The notes under the pieces: model-generated | Database searches by the model: none | What the model was told of the DNA's origin: nothing | Seen by the model: only the letters and a program-made list of their open reading frames with translations | In this document: one piece after another, positions 55,230 to 64,000 of the stretch | Numbering within the stretch: the stretch's first letter is position 1 | How the letters are laid out: the number at the start of each line of letters is the position of its first letter | Source: an uncultured bacterium | Lineage (GTDB): Bacteria; Bacteroidota; Bacteroidia; Chitinophagales; Chitinophagaceae | Length of the DNA: 64,000 nt | Direction of reading: 5' to 3' | NCBI GenBank assembly: GCA_903826405.1 | Contig: CAIKEH010000044.1 | Location: 1 to 64,000, forward strand | Translations under genes and position numbers: made by a program

Positions 55230-58200
55230 TTATTCCTTTACCCTGATCCTCATCCCTTCCGAATGAGCAGCGAACTCTGGGGCATACATGCACTGCACCT
55301 CGGCAATGCCAACGGAGAATTCGCCTTCCGCTGAAACGAAAAGTGGATATTCAAATACGTAAGTGCCTTTGGGCAGGTAGCTGAAGAAGAAGTTTGTACT
55401 GGCATCCCGGATGCTTTCGTAGTAGCCGAGGCCACCTTGCCATTTATACTGACTGAGCACATTCAGTGGTTCAGTCCCCGAAGCGCGCATGTCTTTCATG
55501 TATACATATTCCATGTCTCGGTCGGCACGGAGTTCCACCCGCACGATAATTTTGTTGCCCACTTTAATTTCCTTGTCTTCTATGGCTTTAAGGACTGGCC
55601 CTTTATCGGAGGTGGTTTCAATATAAAGTTGTTTCTTGAGTGAGAACGGCGAGTTCGCAGGAGTTATGGCATCCAGACTTTCGAAGTACTGCCAGTATAC
55701 GGCTCCCCAGCTGAGAGCCTGCTTTCCAGCGGTGCCGTTGATGGTCACCTGAATTTTACCCATTTCATTACTTATGGATTTGCCATCAACTACTTTCTTG
55801 AAATATCCTGTGCCGGGTTGATCGGCAGGAGAGCTATGCATGATGAACGGTGACTGCTCTCCAAGTTTGATGCTCACTTCCGGTGTGGCAGCTGCCCAGT
55901 TCTGCCCTTGCAATAGAAGGGCAAAAACCGCATCGGCCGTGGCTTTGGTGCTTTTCCAAGAGTTGGTCTGCTTCTGGGTGAGCAACCACTGTTTCATGGA
56001 CTCCACACTTGCTTCGTCTTTAGCCACTTCGGCGAATGCCTCGATCAATAAGGCCTGTGTTTCAACAGGAGCTTGATGCCAGTAGTATCCTGAGGTCACA
56101 TCTTTCCAGTACATACCTATAGTAGGAGATTGAAGGGCGTATTGTTTCAAAGAGGCCATGATGGCATTGGCTGTTTTTTCATTACCCGCCCGTTCTTGCG
56201 CCAGTGCGATCATGGCTTGCTCCATCTTTGCGTGCTGTAACCAGTATTGGGCAGACTGGTTCATGTAAAAAGTATATGCTCTCTTACTTTTTTCCGGTAG
56301 GGGCATGTTCATCACCATACTTCGGGCGTATAGATATTGGATCTGTAGACTGGAAAGCTGATGTTTTTTCTGATCGCCCTTGAGTCGGATCAATTCAGAG
56401 TAGTCTTCAGTAATACGCTGATCCAGGTAGTTGATCGCTTTGCGCTGGATCTGTGTCAACGCCACGTTATGTTCAGTAGGAACGGCTTGCAGTTTTTGCA
56501 AATGTCCGATCGCGGAGGCAATGTATTGGGTGATGAATCGGTCATCTGGTCCGCCGGGAAACCAGACGAAGCCGCCATTCGGTGATTGCAACTGCGACAA
56601 TTTTTCCAGATTGGAATTGAGCGCTTGACTTATGCGGGCCATGTCAAAAAGCAAGGCGATGTTTTTTTTCTGCTCGGCCTCATTCTTCGCTTCCATCACC
56701 CAAGGTGTCTCTTGCAAGAGAACCGACTTCAGTTCTTTATTCTTCTGCAGGTTACTGAGCAAGGCTGCTTCGTTCGAACTGTCGGTGACCCACTTTTCAT
56801 AGTATGCCTTAATCTTCGGCGCTTTTTCGATCACCTTTTCCGCCAGAGCATTAGCATAAAAGCGATTGAAGATTTGTTCGGCACAATCCTGAGGGTAATC
56901 CGCCAGATAGGGGAGAGACTGTACCGCGTACCATGCAGGATTGGAACTGAACTCGACCGTAAGAGCATGGTGAGTGAGAGAAGGACTGGTATTATTAAGT
57001 AGTTTGTCAAGGCTGAATTTCTGTGTACCATCGCCTTTCATCAAAATAGGCTTGGATTCAGTAACCAACTGACGGTTGGTCAAAACAGGTATTTCTGCTT
57101 CTTCTCCATCGCTCATGGACCCGGAGATGGCAACGATCCTGTAAAGTAAGGGTTTGTTGAAATTGGTTGGTACTTCAAAGTTAAAACGAACTGCAATACT
57201 CTGTCCATCTGGAACGCTGAAATATTGGATTGGGAAGGTATTTTTGAACCATCCATCTACAGTGTTTCGGGTTTCGGGATCGATCAACTCAAGCTGGGCA
57301 TGACCAGTGATCTCTTTTCCTGTTAGGTTAGCCACTTTGGCAGACAAATTTATCTTGTCACCTTCTCTGAGGAAACGCGGCACGTTGGGTTGTACCATCA
57401 GTTCTTTGCTGGTCACAACGTTGGTCGTGGTTGACCCCATGGAGAGGTCTTTCGTATGTGCGAATACCTGCGCTTTCCACTGGGTTAAAGCCTCCGGCAT
57501 AGTGAACTTGAATTGCACATTTCCTTCCAGATCTGTTTTCAGGTCGGGAAAAAAGAATGCAGTTTCGTTAAAGTCGGTCCGGATATGTAGACCAGCAAGC
57601 GGATCACCATGATCCTGTGTTCGCTTGTTGTTGGAATCGGTATGCATTGCATCGACTGGCGTGGCCGATGGTATCGTAATCTGAGCTTCCTTATTTCTCC
57701 TAACGGTCCCCGAATCCATCATTTCTGGAGGTTGCGCTTCTGCCATGGCGAGCATGGGTCTGACCATCATGTCATGGTAGGAAGTGAACCTTCTTCCCGA
57801 TTCTGCCCAGAGCAGCTGGTCGTATTTTTTTTCAGGTATCGATTCAAATGCAGGACCAAGTACCCTTTCCTGATTTGGTGCTGCGTTGAATCCGGCAAGG
57901 CTTTGCCAATTCAGGGTTCTGTTCATGTTTGGGAACAATGAGGGGGAAGTCCACGAAAAAGGGGTGAATTGATCGAGTGAAGCGTCATACATACTTGTGA
58001 GTACTTCTGATGCCAATTTATCACCTGTTTTTCCTCTCACGGTCACTGTCCACTCTTCCTGACTTCCGGGCTGGGTCTTGTCACGGAAAGAAGCGAATCG
58101 AATGTCCAGTTCCTTGTTCGTCCACGGCACTTCAACCAAGCTGCTCATGTTGAAGAATCGATTGTGTTTGACGAATGCATGATTGAAGCCGAATCCGCCT

Positions 58201-61200
58201 CTTTCATCTTCGGTGACCAATATATCGTTGTCCAATTTCTCCTTGTTCATTCTGAGGATCATGAAAGGATGTTTTGCATCCGTTTGGTCTGAAACGATCT
58301 TTGTCGGAGGCCTGATCTTAGTCTTGGGTTGGGGATGTTTGGCCGTTGATCCCATCAGGTCAGTCCTTTCCTGAACAATCCAAAGGTCAGTTGCGTCAGT
58401 ACGCAACTGCATCTGTACATGTGTACCGGGTTCTACCTTGGTCTTGTCCATGGATGTGGTGAAATATTCAGGTACACCACCCATGCCCGATCTTCTGTCG
58501 AAGATCTGTAGATATTGATATGCGGTAACTGTTTGTCCATATTTGTCCAATGCATGAATTTCCGCGAGATACCATCCAGGGGTCAGGCTGGTGGAGGTTA
58601 GGCCAATCGGTTTATTTCCAGTACTGTCTTGTATGGTGAACATGGCCGATGATCTGGGCCATTTACTCTTATTCAAATCATCTGCATAGTCATCAAAGGG
58701 GAACCATTTCCGGTATTCTTCTTTGTTCATCAGAAAGGTGTCTGGAGCTTCCCAATATCGTGGTCTGATCAGTTGGTCTGGGGCATTCAGTTTGTATACA
58801 GACATCGAGTAAGGCACTTTTTGCGGTTCACCCGACAGATTTTGGGCAGTCACGACTGCGCTGATCGTACTGTCGCTGTAAATTGGTTCTTTCTCGTTGA
58901 TATTGACTTGAACCTGTAGGGATCTGTAGCCGATGGTGATGATCTTTTCCGTAGAGCGGGTCTCTCCATTGATGTCAGTAACGTCTGCAGTGACCATATA
59001 GTCAAAAAATGGATTAGAGCCAGGGTCGATTGACCTGTCCGGTATTGCAGCGAAACTGATCGTGTATGTCCCATCACGTTGGGTGGTCGTAAGGCCGTTG
59101 GTTATCTCCTGAGGGGAAGTTGGGCGCCAGGGGAACCGTATCCAGATGGGGTCCATAAAACGTGATCGGCGGGTCACGCGATAATTAACCCTTGCACCGT
59201 TGATTGCATTTCCAGCATATGCTCTAGTTTGGCCGATGATGGTTACCGTATCGTTCAGACGGTGGTCTCCTGTGGGATTCTTTATTTCAGTGAAAAATTT
59301 CGGCCTTTTGTATTCTTCCACTTTGAATCGAGCTTGATCCTCCGGCCTGGCATCGGCATAAATGCTGAAATCACCCGTCAGTGATTGTTGTGGGACTTTG
59401 AATGAGCCGGAAACGGAGCCGAATTCATTGCTGGAGGATGCGATGGAATCCACCAGATCGCCATTTGCATTCCTCAGATGTATGGTGGTGCCCAGTCCAA
59501 CAACGATCTTGTATTTTTTTGATCGAGGATCGCGGGTGATGATGATGCCTTTGAAGTGAACGGTTTGGCCTGGACGATAAATGCCCCTGTCGGTAAAGAA
59601 GAAGATGGATCGATTATTTTTTTCATATTGATCGGCATCTACATCCTTGTGTTCCACTCCTGATGGTCGATAGGATTGAAATTGGATCTGTTTGGGGAAG
59701 TAATGGTCTTGCTGCCAATGAACTTCAAGGCGTGTGTTGGTATTGCCTTGTATCTGATTTGGAAGTTTGACATGACCATCCATATCGGCAACGAGCAGTT
59801 CTTTCTTCGTCTCAAGGGATCTGCGAAGGGTATAGTCGTAGCTGCTTTGCCACACTTGCACCTTCGCCTCTGGAAGGGGTTGGCCGGTTTCGCGATCAAC
59901 GATGAAGTAGTCGGCCCCGTTATTGAACCAGCCGATATTGGTGACATCGAAATACGTGACTGACATGGGATTTTTATCCAGGGGTAGGTCCTCCATGGTC
60001 CCTGCAAGCAGGATATAGCTACCCAGGGGTAATGGATCCAATTTGATCTCCACCTTGTGTTCCCTATGGTCAAGAAGTTGGGGGAGTTTCACGGTGCCCA
60101 CTTTCAGGGGAGTGAGTTTTCTTAATTTGTCCCAGTAGGTGTCGGACCATCGGTCGGTATTTTCGTCCTTCAAATCATCATCTGCAGGTATGATCCTGTA
60201 GTGGATACTTTCTGCATTCTTGAAGCTGACAAACACACGGAAAGGTTTGTCTGGAAGATTGACCTGCTCAGAAGCGATTTTCAGGGAAGGTTGTAAAATG
60301 GTTTGAAGGAGATTGTGTGCATGGAGAGCGGCTGGGCTTCCGGGAAATTTATTTTCCAATTCTTCCAACCCCAACTTCACTTTCGAATAGCCATCCCGCT
60401 GGCTGGTCTTTCCTGATCCGGGGTCGTATTCCGAGGCGTGCCCCATGTCCATGTTGAGTACACGAAAAACTGCAAGGGCAGCATCTTCCCTGTTCGGGTA
60501 CCTCTTTGAAAGTTCCTCCAATGCCTTTCGATAAAACGACTCCTTTTCTATCTGAATGCTGGTACGGTTCATGTATTCCAGTCTTTCCAGTTCGAGGTCA
60601 ATGAGTGCTGCAGGATCCTGATCGTTCAGGTGGAACCTTGTCAGTTGCTGGTAAATGAGTATGGCATGGTAATCGAGGGAAGTGGTATCCCTGGTGCTGA
60701 ATTTAGTCTTGCTGAATGATTCAGCAGCAGAGAAGGCATCGGGGTCGGATAGCAAAAAGGCATATGCCGGTTTGGTTATTGTCCGCTCCGGGTTGGTGAA
60801 ATATTCCAGTGCCTGATGTGCGAGAAGATCATACAGGGTGGGGCGCAGAGATCGGCTATTTCCTTTTGTGATTATTGGGTCGTAAGCGTCAAGTTTCAAC
60901 TGGACCAGTTTCGAAGGATCTTTGATGGAAGCCATGTAATGGGCCATGATCTCATCATGCAGGTCGTCGGCACTCCAGGTGGTTATATCGGAAGATCTTT
61001 TACCCTGAATGGTGGTCCTGTCATACAGTTTCCATCGGTTCTGCTGAAGAAATTGCCAATACGAAGAGCCGATCAGGGAGTGCAGCAGGGAAGTCTGCGG
61101 TTCTTTAGAGCCTTTCAATTCACGGCTAAGTGCTTCGATCTGTTTCGGGGTCGCATCCTCTTCCCGGGATTGAACGATTTGCATTTTATATACCAAAGCC

Positions 61201-61406
61201 TTGATCGTCTGTGGTGAGTTCCCTTCTTTTTTGGCTTGATCGTAAAGTTTATCAACCTCGACACCGGCGGCCAATGGCAATCCCTTTTTGGAGATCAGGT
61301 CCTCGATCTTTTTCCACTGGGAGGCATAGTCATATGTCTGTTTCTGAGCCATGAGCGAATTGAAAAAGAGGATCAGGATCAGCGCGGACAATACTCTGGT
61401 CTGCAT
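55230..61406 (-). CDS. Alpha-2-macroglobulin family protein
   Basis: 2058 residues with a signal peptide (cleavage near LMAQ). The N-terminal ~350 residues are helical repeats (Bacteroidota-type extension). Macroglobulin MG domains follow (FFFTDRGIYRPGQTVHFKGII is the MG2 hallmark), then the A2M core FKFTMPEALTQWKAQVFAHTKD. Next is the thiol-ester region YPQDCAEQIFNRF, with Cys1508 and Gln1511 of the C-x-E-Q motif retained, and the helical TED domain (GGFVWFPGGPDDRFITQYI). The C-terminal beta domain completes it. Such proteins trap proteases in the periplasm or at the surface. The family is often followed by pbpC; that partner is absent here. Confidence 0.92.
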   Translation of the reverse strand: MQTRVLSALILILFFNSLMAQKQTYDYASQWKKIEDLISKKGLPLAAGVEVDKLYDQAKKEGNSPQTIKALVYKMQIVQSREEDATPKQIEALSRELKGSKEPQTSLLHSLIGSSYWQFLQQNRWKLYDRTTIQGKRSSDITTWSADDLHDEIMAHYMASIKDPSKLVQLKLDAYDPIITKGNSRSLRPTLYDLLAHQALEYFTNPERTITKPAYAFLLSDPDAFSAAESFSKTKFSTRDTTSLDYHAILIYQQLTRFHLNDQDPAALIDLELERLEYMNRTSIQIEKESFYRKALEELSKRYPNREDAALAVFRVLNMDMGHASEYDPGSGKTSQRDGYSKVKLGLEELENKFPGSPAALHAHNLLQTILQPSLKIASEQVNLPDKPFRVFVSFKNAESIHYRIIPADDDLKDENTDRWSDTYWDKLRKLTPLKVGTVKLPQLLDHREHKVEIKLDPLPLGSYILLAGTMEDLPLDKNPMSVTYFDVTNIGWFNNGADYFIVDRETGQPLPEAKVQVWQSSYDYTLRRSLETKKELLVADMDGHVKLPNQIQGNTNTRLEVHWQQDHYFPKQIQFQSYRPSGVEHKDVDADQYEKNNRSIFFFTDRGIYRPGQTVHFKGIIITRDPRSKKYKIVVGLGTTIHLRNANGDLVDSIASSSNEFGSVSGSFKVPQQSLTGDFSIYADARPEDQARFKVEEYKRPKFFTEIKNPTGDHRLNDTVTIIGQTRAYAGNAINGARVNYRVTRRSRFMDPIWIRFPWRPTSPQEITNGLTTTQRDGTYTISFAAIPDRSIDPGSNPFFDYMVTADVTDINGETRSTEKIITIGYRSLQVQVNINEKEPIYSDSTISAVVTAQNLSGEPQKVPYSMSVYKLNAPDQLIRPRYWEAPDTFLMNKEEYRKWFPFDDYADDLNKSKWPRSSAMFTIQDSTGNKPIGLTSTSLTPGWYLAEIHALDKYGQTVTAYQYLQIFDRRSGMGGVPEYFTTSMDKTKVEPGTHVQMQLRTDATDLWIVQERTDLMGSTAKHPQPKTKIRPPTKIVSDQTDAKHPFMILRMNKEKLDNDILVTEDERGGFGFNHAFVKHNRFFNMSSLVEVPWTNKELDIRFASFRDKTQPGSQEEWTVTVRGKTGDKLASEVLTSMYDASLDQFTPFSWTSPSLFPNMNRTLNWQSLAGFNAAPNQERVLGPAFESIPEKKYDQLLWAESGRRFTSYHDMMVRPMLAMAEAQPPEMMDSGTVRRNKEAQITIPSATPVDAMHTDSNNKRTQDHGDPLAGLHIRTDFNETAFFFPDLKTDLEGNVQFKFTMPEALTQWKAQVFAHTKDLSMGSTTTNVVTSKELMVQPNVPRFLREGDKINLSAKVANLTGKEITGHAQLELIDPETRNTVDGWFKNTFPIQYFSVPDGQSIAVRFNFEVPTNFNKPLLYRIVAISGSMSDGEEAEIPVLTNRQLVTESKPILMKGDGTQKFSLDKLLNNTSPSLTHHALTVEFSSNPAWYAVQSLPYLADYPQDCAEQIFNRFYANALAEKVIEKAPKIKAYYEKWVTDSSNEAALLSNLQKNKELKSVLLQETPWVMEAKNEAEQKKNIALLFDMARISQALNSNLEKLSQLQSPNGGFVWFPGGPDDRFITQYIASAIGHLQKLQAVPTEHNVALTQIQRKAINYLDQRITEDYSELIRLKGDQKKHQLSSLQIQYLYARSMVMNMPLPEKSKRAYTFYMNQSAQYWLQHAKMEQAMIALAQERAGNEKTANAIMASLKQYALQSPTIGMYWKDVTSGYYWHQAPVETQALLIEAFAEVAKDEASVESMKQWLLTQKQTNSWKSTKATADAVFALLLQGQNWAAATPEVSIKLGEQSPFIMHSSPADQPGTGYFKKVVDGKSISNEMGKIQVTINGTAGKQALSWGAVYWQYFESLDAITPANSPFSLKKQLYIETTSDKGPVLKAIEDKEIKVGNKIIVRVELRADRDMEYVYMKDMRASGTEPLNVLSQYKWQGGLGYYESIRDASTNFFFSYLPKGTYVFEYPLFVSAEGEFSVGIAEVQCMYAPEFAAHSEGMRIRVKE

Positions 61407-61541
61407 ATGTTCGGCTTATGAGCTACAAATTAGGTCATTGTCAGATAAAGGATGCTGATATGATGATTTTGCATAAAGCCCTGTTCCGACCTCCACTGAC
61501 CTTAGCTGACTTTTTGTGGCGACTGGGACGGGTCTGAATCA

Positions 61542-61570
61542 AAAGAGCCGCTCCTAAGGAACGGCTCTTT
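61542..61570 (-). terminator. Hairpin terminator of sucD
   Basis: AAAGAGCCG (61542-61550) pairs with CGGCTCTTT (61562-61570), with a short inner stem TCC/GGA. On the minus strand a T-run follows, 20 bases past the sucD stop. Confidence 0.7.
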
Positions 61571-61589
61571 ATGAAAATCATGTTAAAAC

Positions 61590-62462
61590 TTATTTTTTCA
61601 TGGCTATGGCCATGGTCTTTCCGATGTCTGCTGGGCTGTCGACCACGTTGATGCCACATTCCCTCATGATGCGCATTTTAGCAGCAGCTGTATCATCTGA
61701 ACCTCCGATGATGGCGCCAGCGTGTCCCATCCGTCGACCGGGAGGTGCGGTTTGCCCGGCGATGAAGCCGACCACGGGTTTGGTGCCATTCTCTTTGATC
61801 CAGGAAGCAGCTTCTGCTTCCATGCCACCGCCGATCTCACCGATCATGACTATGCCTGCAGTTTCAGGGTCATTCATGAAAAGTTCAACTGCTTCTTTGG
61901 TGGTGGTTCCGATGATGGGGTCACCGCCGATCCCGATCGCGGTTGATATGCCCATTCCTGCTTTAACGATCTGATCAGCTGCCTCATAGGTCAATGTACC
62001 TGATTTGGAAACGATACCGATATTTCCAGGCATGAAAATGAAGCCGGGCATGATGCCCACTTTGCACTCACCTGCGGTGATCACGCCTGGACAATTGGGG
62101 CCAATGAGTCTCGTCTTTTTGCCTGAGAGATAATTTTTGACCCTGACCATGTCCTGTACGGGAATGCCTTCCGTTATGCAGACGACCAATCCGATACCTG
62201 CCTCCGCGGCCTCCATGATGGCATCACCAGCGAACGCGGGCGGCACAAAAATGATGCTCACGTCGGCACCCGTTTCCTTTACGGCGTCAGCCACGGTGTT
62301 GAAAACGGGTTTTTCCAAATGCTTGCTTCCGCCCTTTCCAGGGGTCACGCCCCCGACCACATGGGTGCCATATTCTATCATTTGTGTGGCATGGAAAGTT
62401 CCTTCCGTACCTGTAAAACCCTGTACGATTATCTTGGAATTTTTATTGACGAGGACTGACAT
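61590..62462 (-). CDS. sucD: Succinyl-CoA ligase (ADP-forming) subunit alpha
   Basis: 290 residues from the ATG at 62462; the 22 extra codons upstream have no family counterpart. Markers: [19 protein letters not shown] (CoA loop), [15 protein letters not shown] and the phospho-histidine loop [13 protein letters not shown] (His247). Forms succinyl-CoA or cleaves it in the TCA cycle with SucC, which is not in the window. Ends with its own terminator. Confidence 0.96.
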   Translation of the reverse strand: MSVLVNKNSKIIVQGFTGTEGTFHATQMIEYGTHVVGGVTPGKGGSKHLEKPVFNTVADAVKETGADVSIIFVPPAFAGDAIMEAAEAGIGLVVCITEGIPVQDMVRVKNYLSGKKTRLIGPNCPGVITAGECKVGIMPGFIFMPGNIGIVSKSGTLTYEAADQIVKAGMGISTAIGIGGDPIIGTTTKEAVELFMNDPETAGIVMIGEIGGGMEAEAASWIKENGTKPVVGFIAGQTAPPGRRMGHAGAIIGGSDDTAAAKMRIMRECGINVVDSPADIGKTMAIAMKK

Positions 62463-62573
62463 GTGAGTTGGATATCCTTGGTTAACGTATGTTTTGAAAG
62501 CGGGGCAAAAATAGGGGAAAATGCGCAACAGTAGGGCTACAGAATCCCTTTTCCGGAAATAGCGGTTTTATCC

Positions 62574-63371
62574 TCAATAACCCCAGGTCAGCGAACTCCG
62601 ATAGCTCCGCCAAAACTTGGCCCCATCCGTTGAATCATATCTGACCATGGTTATGCAACTGGCAAGCCAATTGCCGGCCAGAACTACGGGGATCTTCAAT
62701 TCCCCCTGATCATTCGTGAGTAGTTTTGACTGTTCCACTTTGCCGTTCGTTTTATGTCGAATCTTGACCAAATGATGAGGTAGTGGTTGATTGTTGAACA
62801 GAACCTTCAATTGAAACACCTGACCTTTTTTCAGTTCATAGGGATGATTGAGTGGGATGATGTCGAGTGGAAGAGGTGTTTTTTTCCGGTAATTCTCGGT
62901 TTTCTTTCCGCCTACCTGCAGAAGGGTTTTCATATTATGCTGATAGATCTCCGTTGCTGCAGAATCTGATTCTCCATTTTCTTTCCTCCATTCGATCACA
63001 TTGCCCAACTCTTCATCTTGAAGGAACTGGTTGAATTTTTCTGCTGGAAGGAAGTTGGTCCTGTTTTTGGAAAGCATGGCCATCATGATTGTGCCTTCGT
63101 CCATGAACTGGAGGTTGAGCGAATCTCCAGTACTGTCGCTGACCAGGTCCTCCAAGTCGTCCTCGACACCGGGTAGATAGATCTTGAGTTTTTCCACGTT
63201 CTCATGGTCTCCGGGCCAGTCCCTACCTTCAAAATCCGTACCCTCGCGAATATGAATATCCACTTGCTGACCAGGCTTGAGTTGGAAGTGCTGGGGTTCA
63301 AGCCAGCATTCATGTGCACTTCCCAGGCACAGCAAAATGGTGAAAAGCAGGCAAAGGAATGGCTTTCTCAT
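62574..63371 (-). CDS. DUF4198 periplasmic protein
   Basis: 265 residues with a signal peptide (CLLFTILLCLGSA). The mature N-terminus HECWLEPQHFQLKPGQQVDIHIREG and the C-terminal YDSTDGAKFWRSYRSSLTWGY match DUF4198. The family resembles periplasmic proteins associated with nickel/cobalt transport; here the neighbours do not show metal transport. It starts two bases after the stop of the ABC ATPase gene upstream. Confidence 0.75.
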   Translation of the reverse strand: MRKPFLCLLFTILLCLGSAHECWLEPQHFQLKPGQQVDIHIREGTDFEGRDWPGDHENVEKLKIYLPGVEDDLEDLVSDSTGDSLNLQFMDEGTIMMAMLSKNRTNFLPAEKFNQFLQDEELGNVIEWRKENGESDSAATEIYQHNMKTLLQVGGKKTENYRKKTPLPLDIIPLNHPYELKKGQVFQLKVLFNNQPLPHHLVKIRHKTNGKVEQSKLLTNDQGELKIPVVLAGNWLASCITMVRYDSTDGAKFWRSYRSSLTWGY

Positions 63372-63373
63372 CT

Positions 63374-64000
63374 TTACTTGAGCAAATCGTCCATATTCCG
63401 ATCATTGTCGATCTTGCCTTTCATTTCCAACATGCGCATGTCCTTGGCGTCTTGCAGGAAATCCGAAGCGAAGATGAACTTGTTCAGCAACTCATTCTTG
63501 CTGAAGATGATCTCCTTATTATTGCCCTCCCATTCTTTCCTGCCCTGATACATGTAAATGATCTTGTCTCCGATTTCCATCACGCTGTTCATGTCGTGCG
63601 TGTTGACCACGGTGGTGATCTTGAAGTCGGTTGTGATCTCGCGGATGAGTTTGTCTATGACAAGGGAGGTCTGCGGGTCGAGGCCGGAGTTGGGTTCGTC
63701 GCAAAATAGATATTTCGGATTGAGTACGATGGCACGCGCGATACCGACCCTCTTTTTCATGCCGCCACTGATCTCCGCGGGGTATTTCTTATGAGCCTCT
63801 CGCAGTTGCACGCGGTCGAGTACTTCGTCCACCCGTTTCTGTTTCTCCGCACTGGTGCTTTTTGAGAACATCTCCAGCGGGAACATCACGTTCTGTTCAA
63901 CTGTCTTACTGTCGAACAGTGCAGATCCCTGGAAGAGCATGCCGATCTGCTGCCTCATCAGCTTCTTCTCCTCTTCATTCATTTTTGTGAAATCCTGACC
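63374..64000 (-). CDS. MlaF-like ABC transporter ATPase (N-terminus outside window)
   Basis: The frame runs off the right edge, so the Walker A part is missing; 208 residues are seen. Present are the Q-loop (IGMLFQGSALFD), signature ISGGMKKRVGIARAI, Walker B YLFCDEPNSGLDPQTS and the H-loop VVNTHDM. The ISGGMKKR form is typical of Mla/Mce-type phospholipid transporters, which work with a YrbE-like permease and an MCE protein; those genes probably lie beyond the edge. Confidence 0.88.
   Translation of the reverse strand, partial: GQDFTKMNEEEKKLMRQQIGMLFQGSALFDSKTVEQNVMFPLEMFSKSTSAEKQKRVDEVLDRVQLREAHKKYPAEISGGMKKRVGIARAIVLNPKYLFCDEPNSGLDPQTSLVIDKLIREITTDFKITTVVNTHDMNSVMEIGDKIIYMYQGRKEWEGNNKEIIFSKNELLNKFIFASDFLQDAKDMRMLEMKGKIDNDRNMDDLLK

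Noticed and set aside
62463-62528. 22-residue extension of SucD
   Set aside because: No counterpart in SucD; standard N-terminus begins at 62462.

Overview
The window looks like a chromosome segment of a Bacteroidota bacterium, probably from the Chitinophagales. This is inferred from a T9SS-type C-terminal domain, DUF5916, PorT-like and DUF5777-like outer-membrane barrels, GH97, DUF1080, a Mla-type ABC ATPase, the lack of clear Shine-Dalgarno sequences, and promoter candidates of the TTG-N18-20-TAnnTTTG type. I saw no tRNA, rRNA, CRISPR array or complete insertion sequence.

Layout. 0-0.9 kb: end of a 'mobile mystery protein' A/B pair (HTH regulator plus Fic protein), an addiction-module-like cassette. 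1-13.6 kb: amino-acid/polyamine permease, acetyltransferase, secreted DUF1080 and GH97 sugar enzymes, ribokinase with a DMT-type sugar transporter, an RCC1-like T9SS cargo protein and a CotH-like kinase. 13.8-25.4 kb: three amidohydrolases (one fused to a TolB-like propeller, two tandem YtcJ-like lipoproteins), a GNAT enzyme translationally coupled to an MFS transporter, and a DUF5916 outer-membrane protein. 25.4-32.1 kb: an eight-gene minus-strand cluster for an exported electron-transfer system (NrfD-type membrane subunit, TAT-exported four-cluster Fe-S protein, a small TAT-like protein, three c-type heme proteins of which two have atypical CX4CH and CX3CH motifs, and a barrel). No molybdopterin catalytic subunit is present. 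This is the best candidate for an undescribed system. 32.4-35.8 kb: PhyH-type dioxygenase, exported DsrE protein, an esterase-fold protein that has lost its catalytic Ser and His, and a glutaminyl-peptide cyclotransferase.

36.0-46.4 kb: a complete nuoA-B-C-D-H-I-J-K-L-M-N operon without nuoE, nuoF or nuoG, followed by a small unknown gene. NuoM lacks the canonical TM7 lysine and has an extra lysine beside the TM5 glutamate. 46.8-49.2 kb: PorT-like barrel and serine hydrolase. 49.6-51.4 kb: a proteorhodopsin gene followed by blh (retinal-forming beta-carotene dioxygenase), with a perfect hairpin between them. The pair is visibly richer in A+T than its neighbours. 51.8-64 kb: aldose-1-epimerase-like protein, aspS, a small membrane protein, a 2058-residue alpha-2-macroglobulin, sucD, a DUF4198 protein and a truncated MlaF-like ATPase.

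Together the window describes an aerobic, sugar- and peptide-using cell with several ways to energise its membrane: a donor-module-less complex I, a light-driven proton pump with its chromophore enzyme, and an unassigned periplasmic quinol/cytochrome c-type electron-transfer complex.
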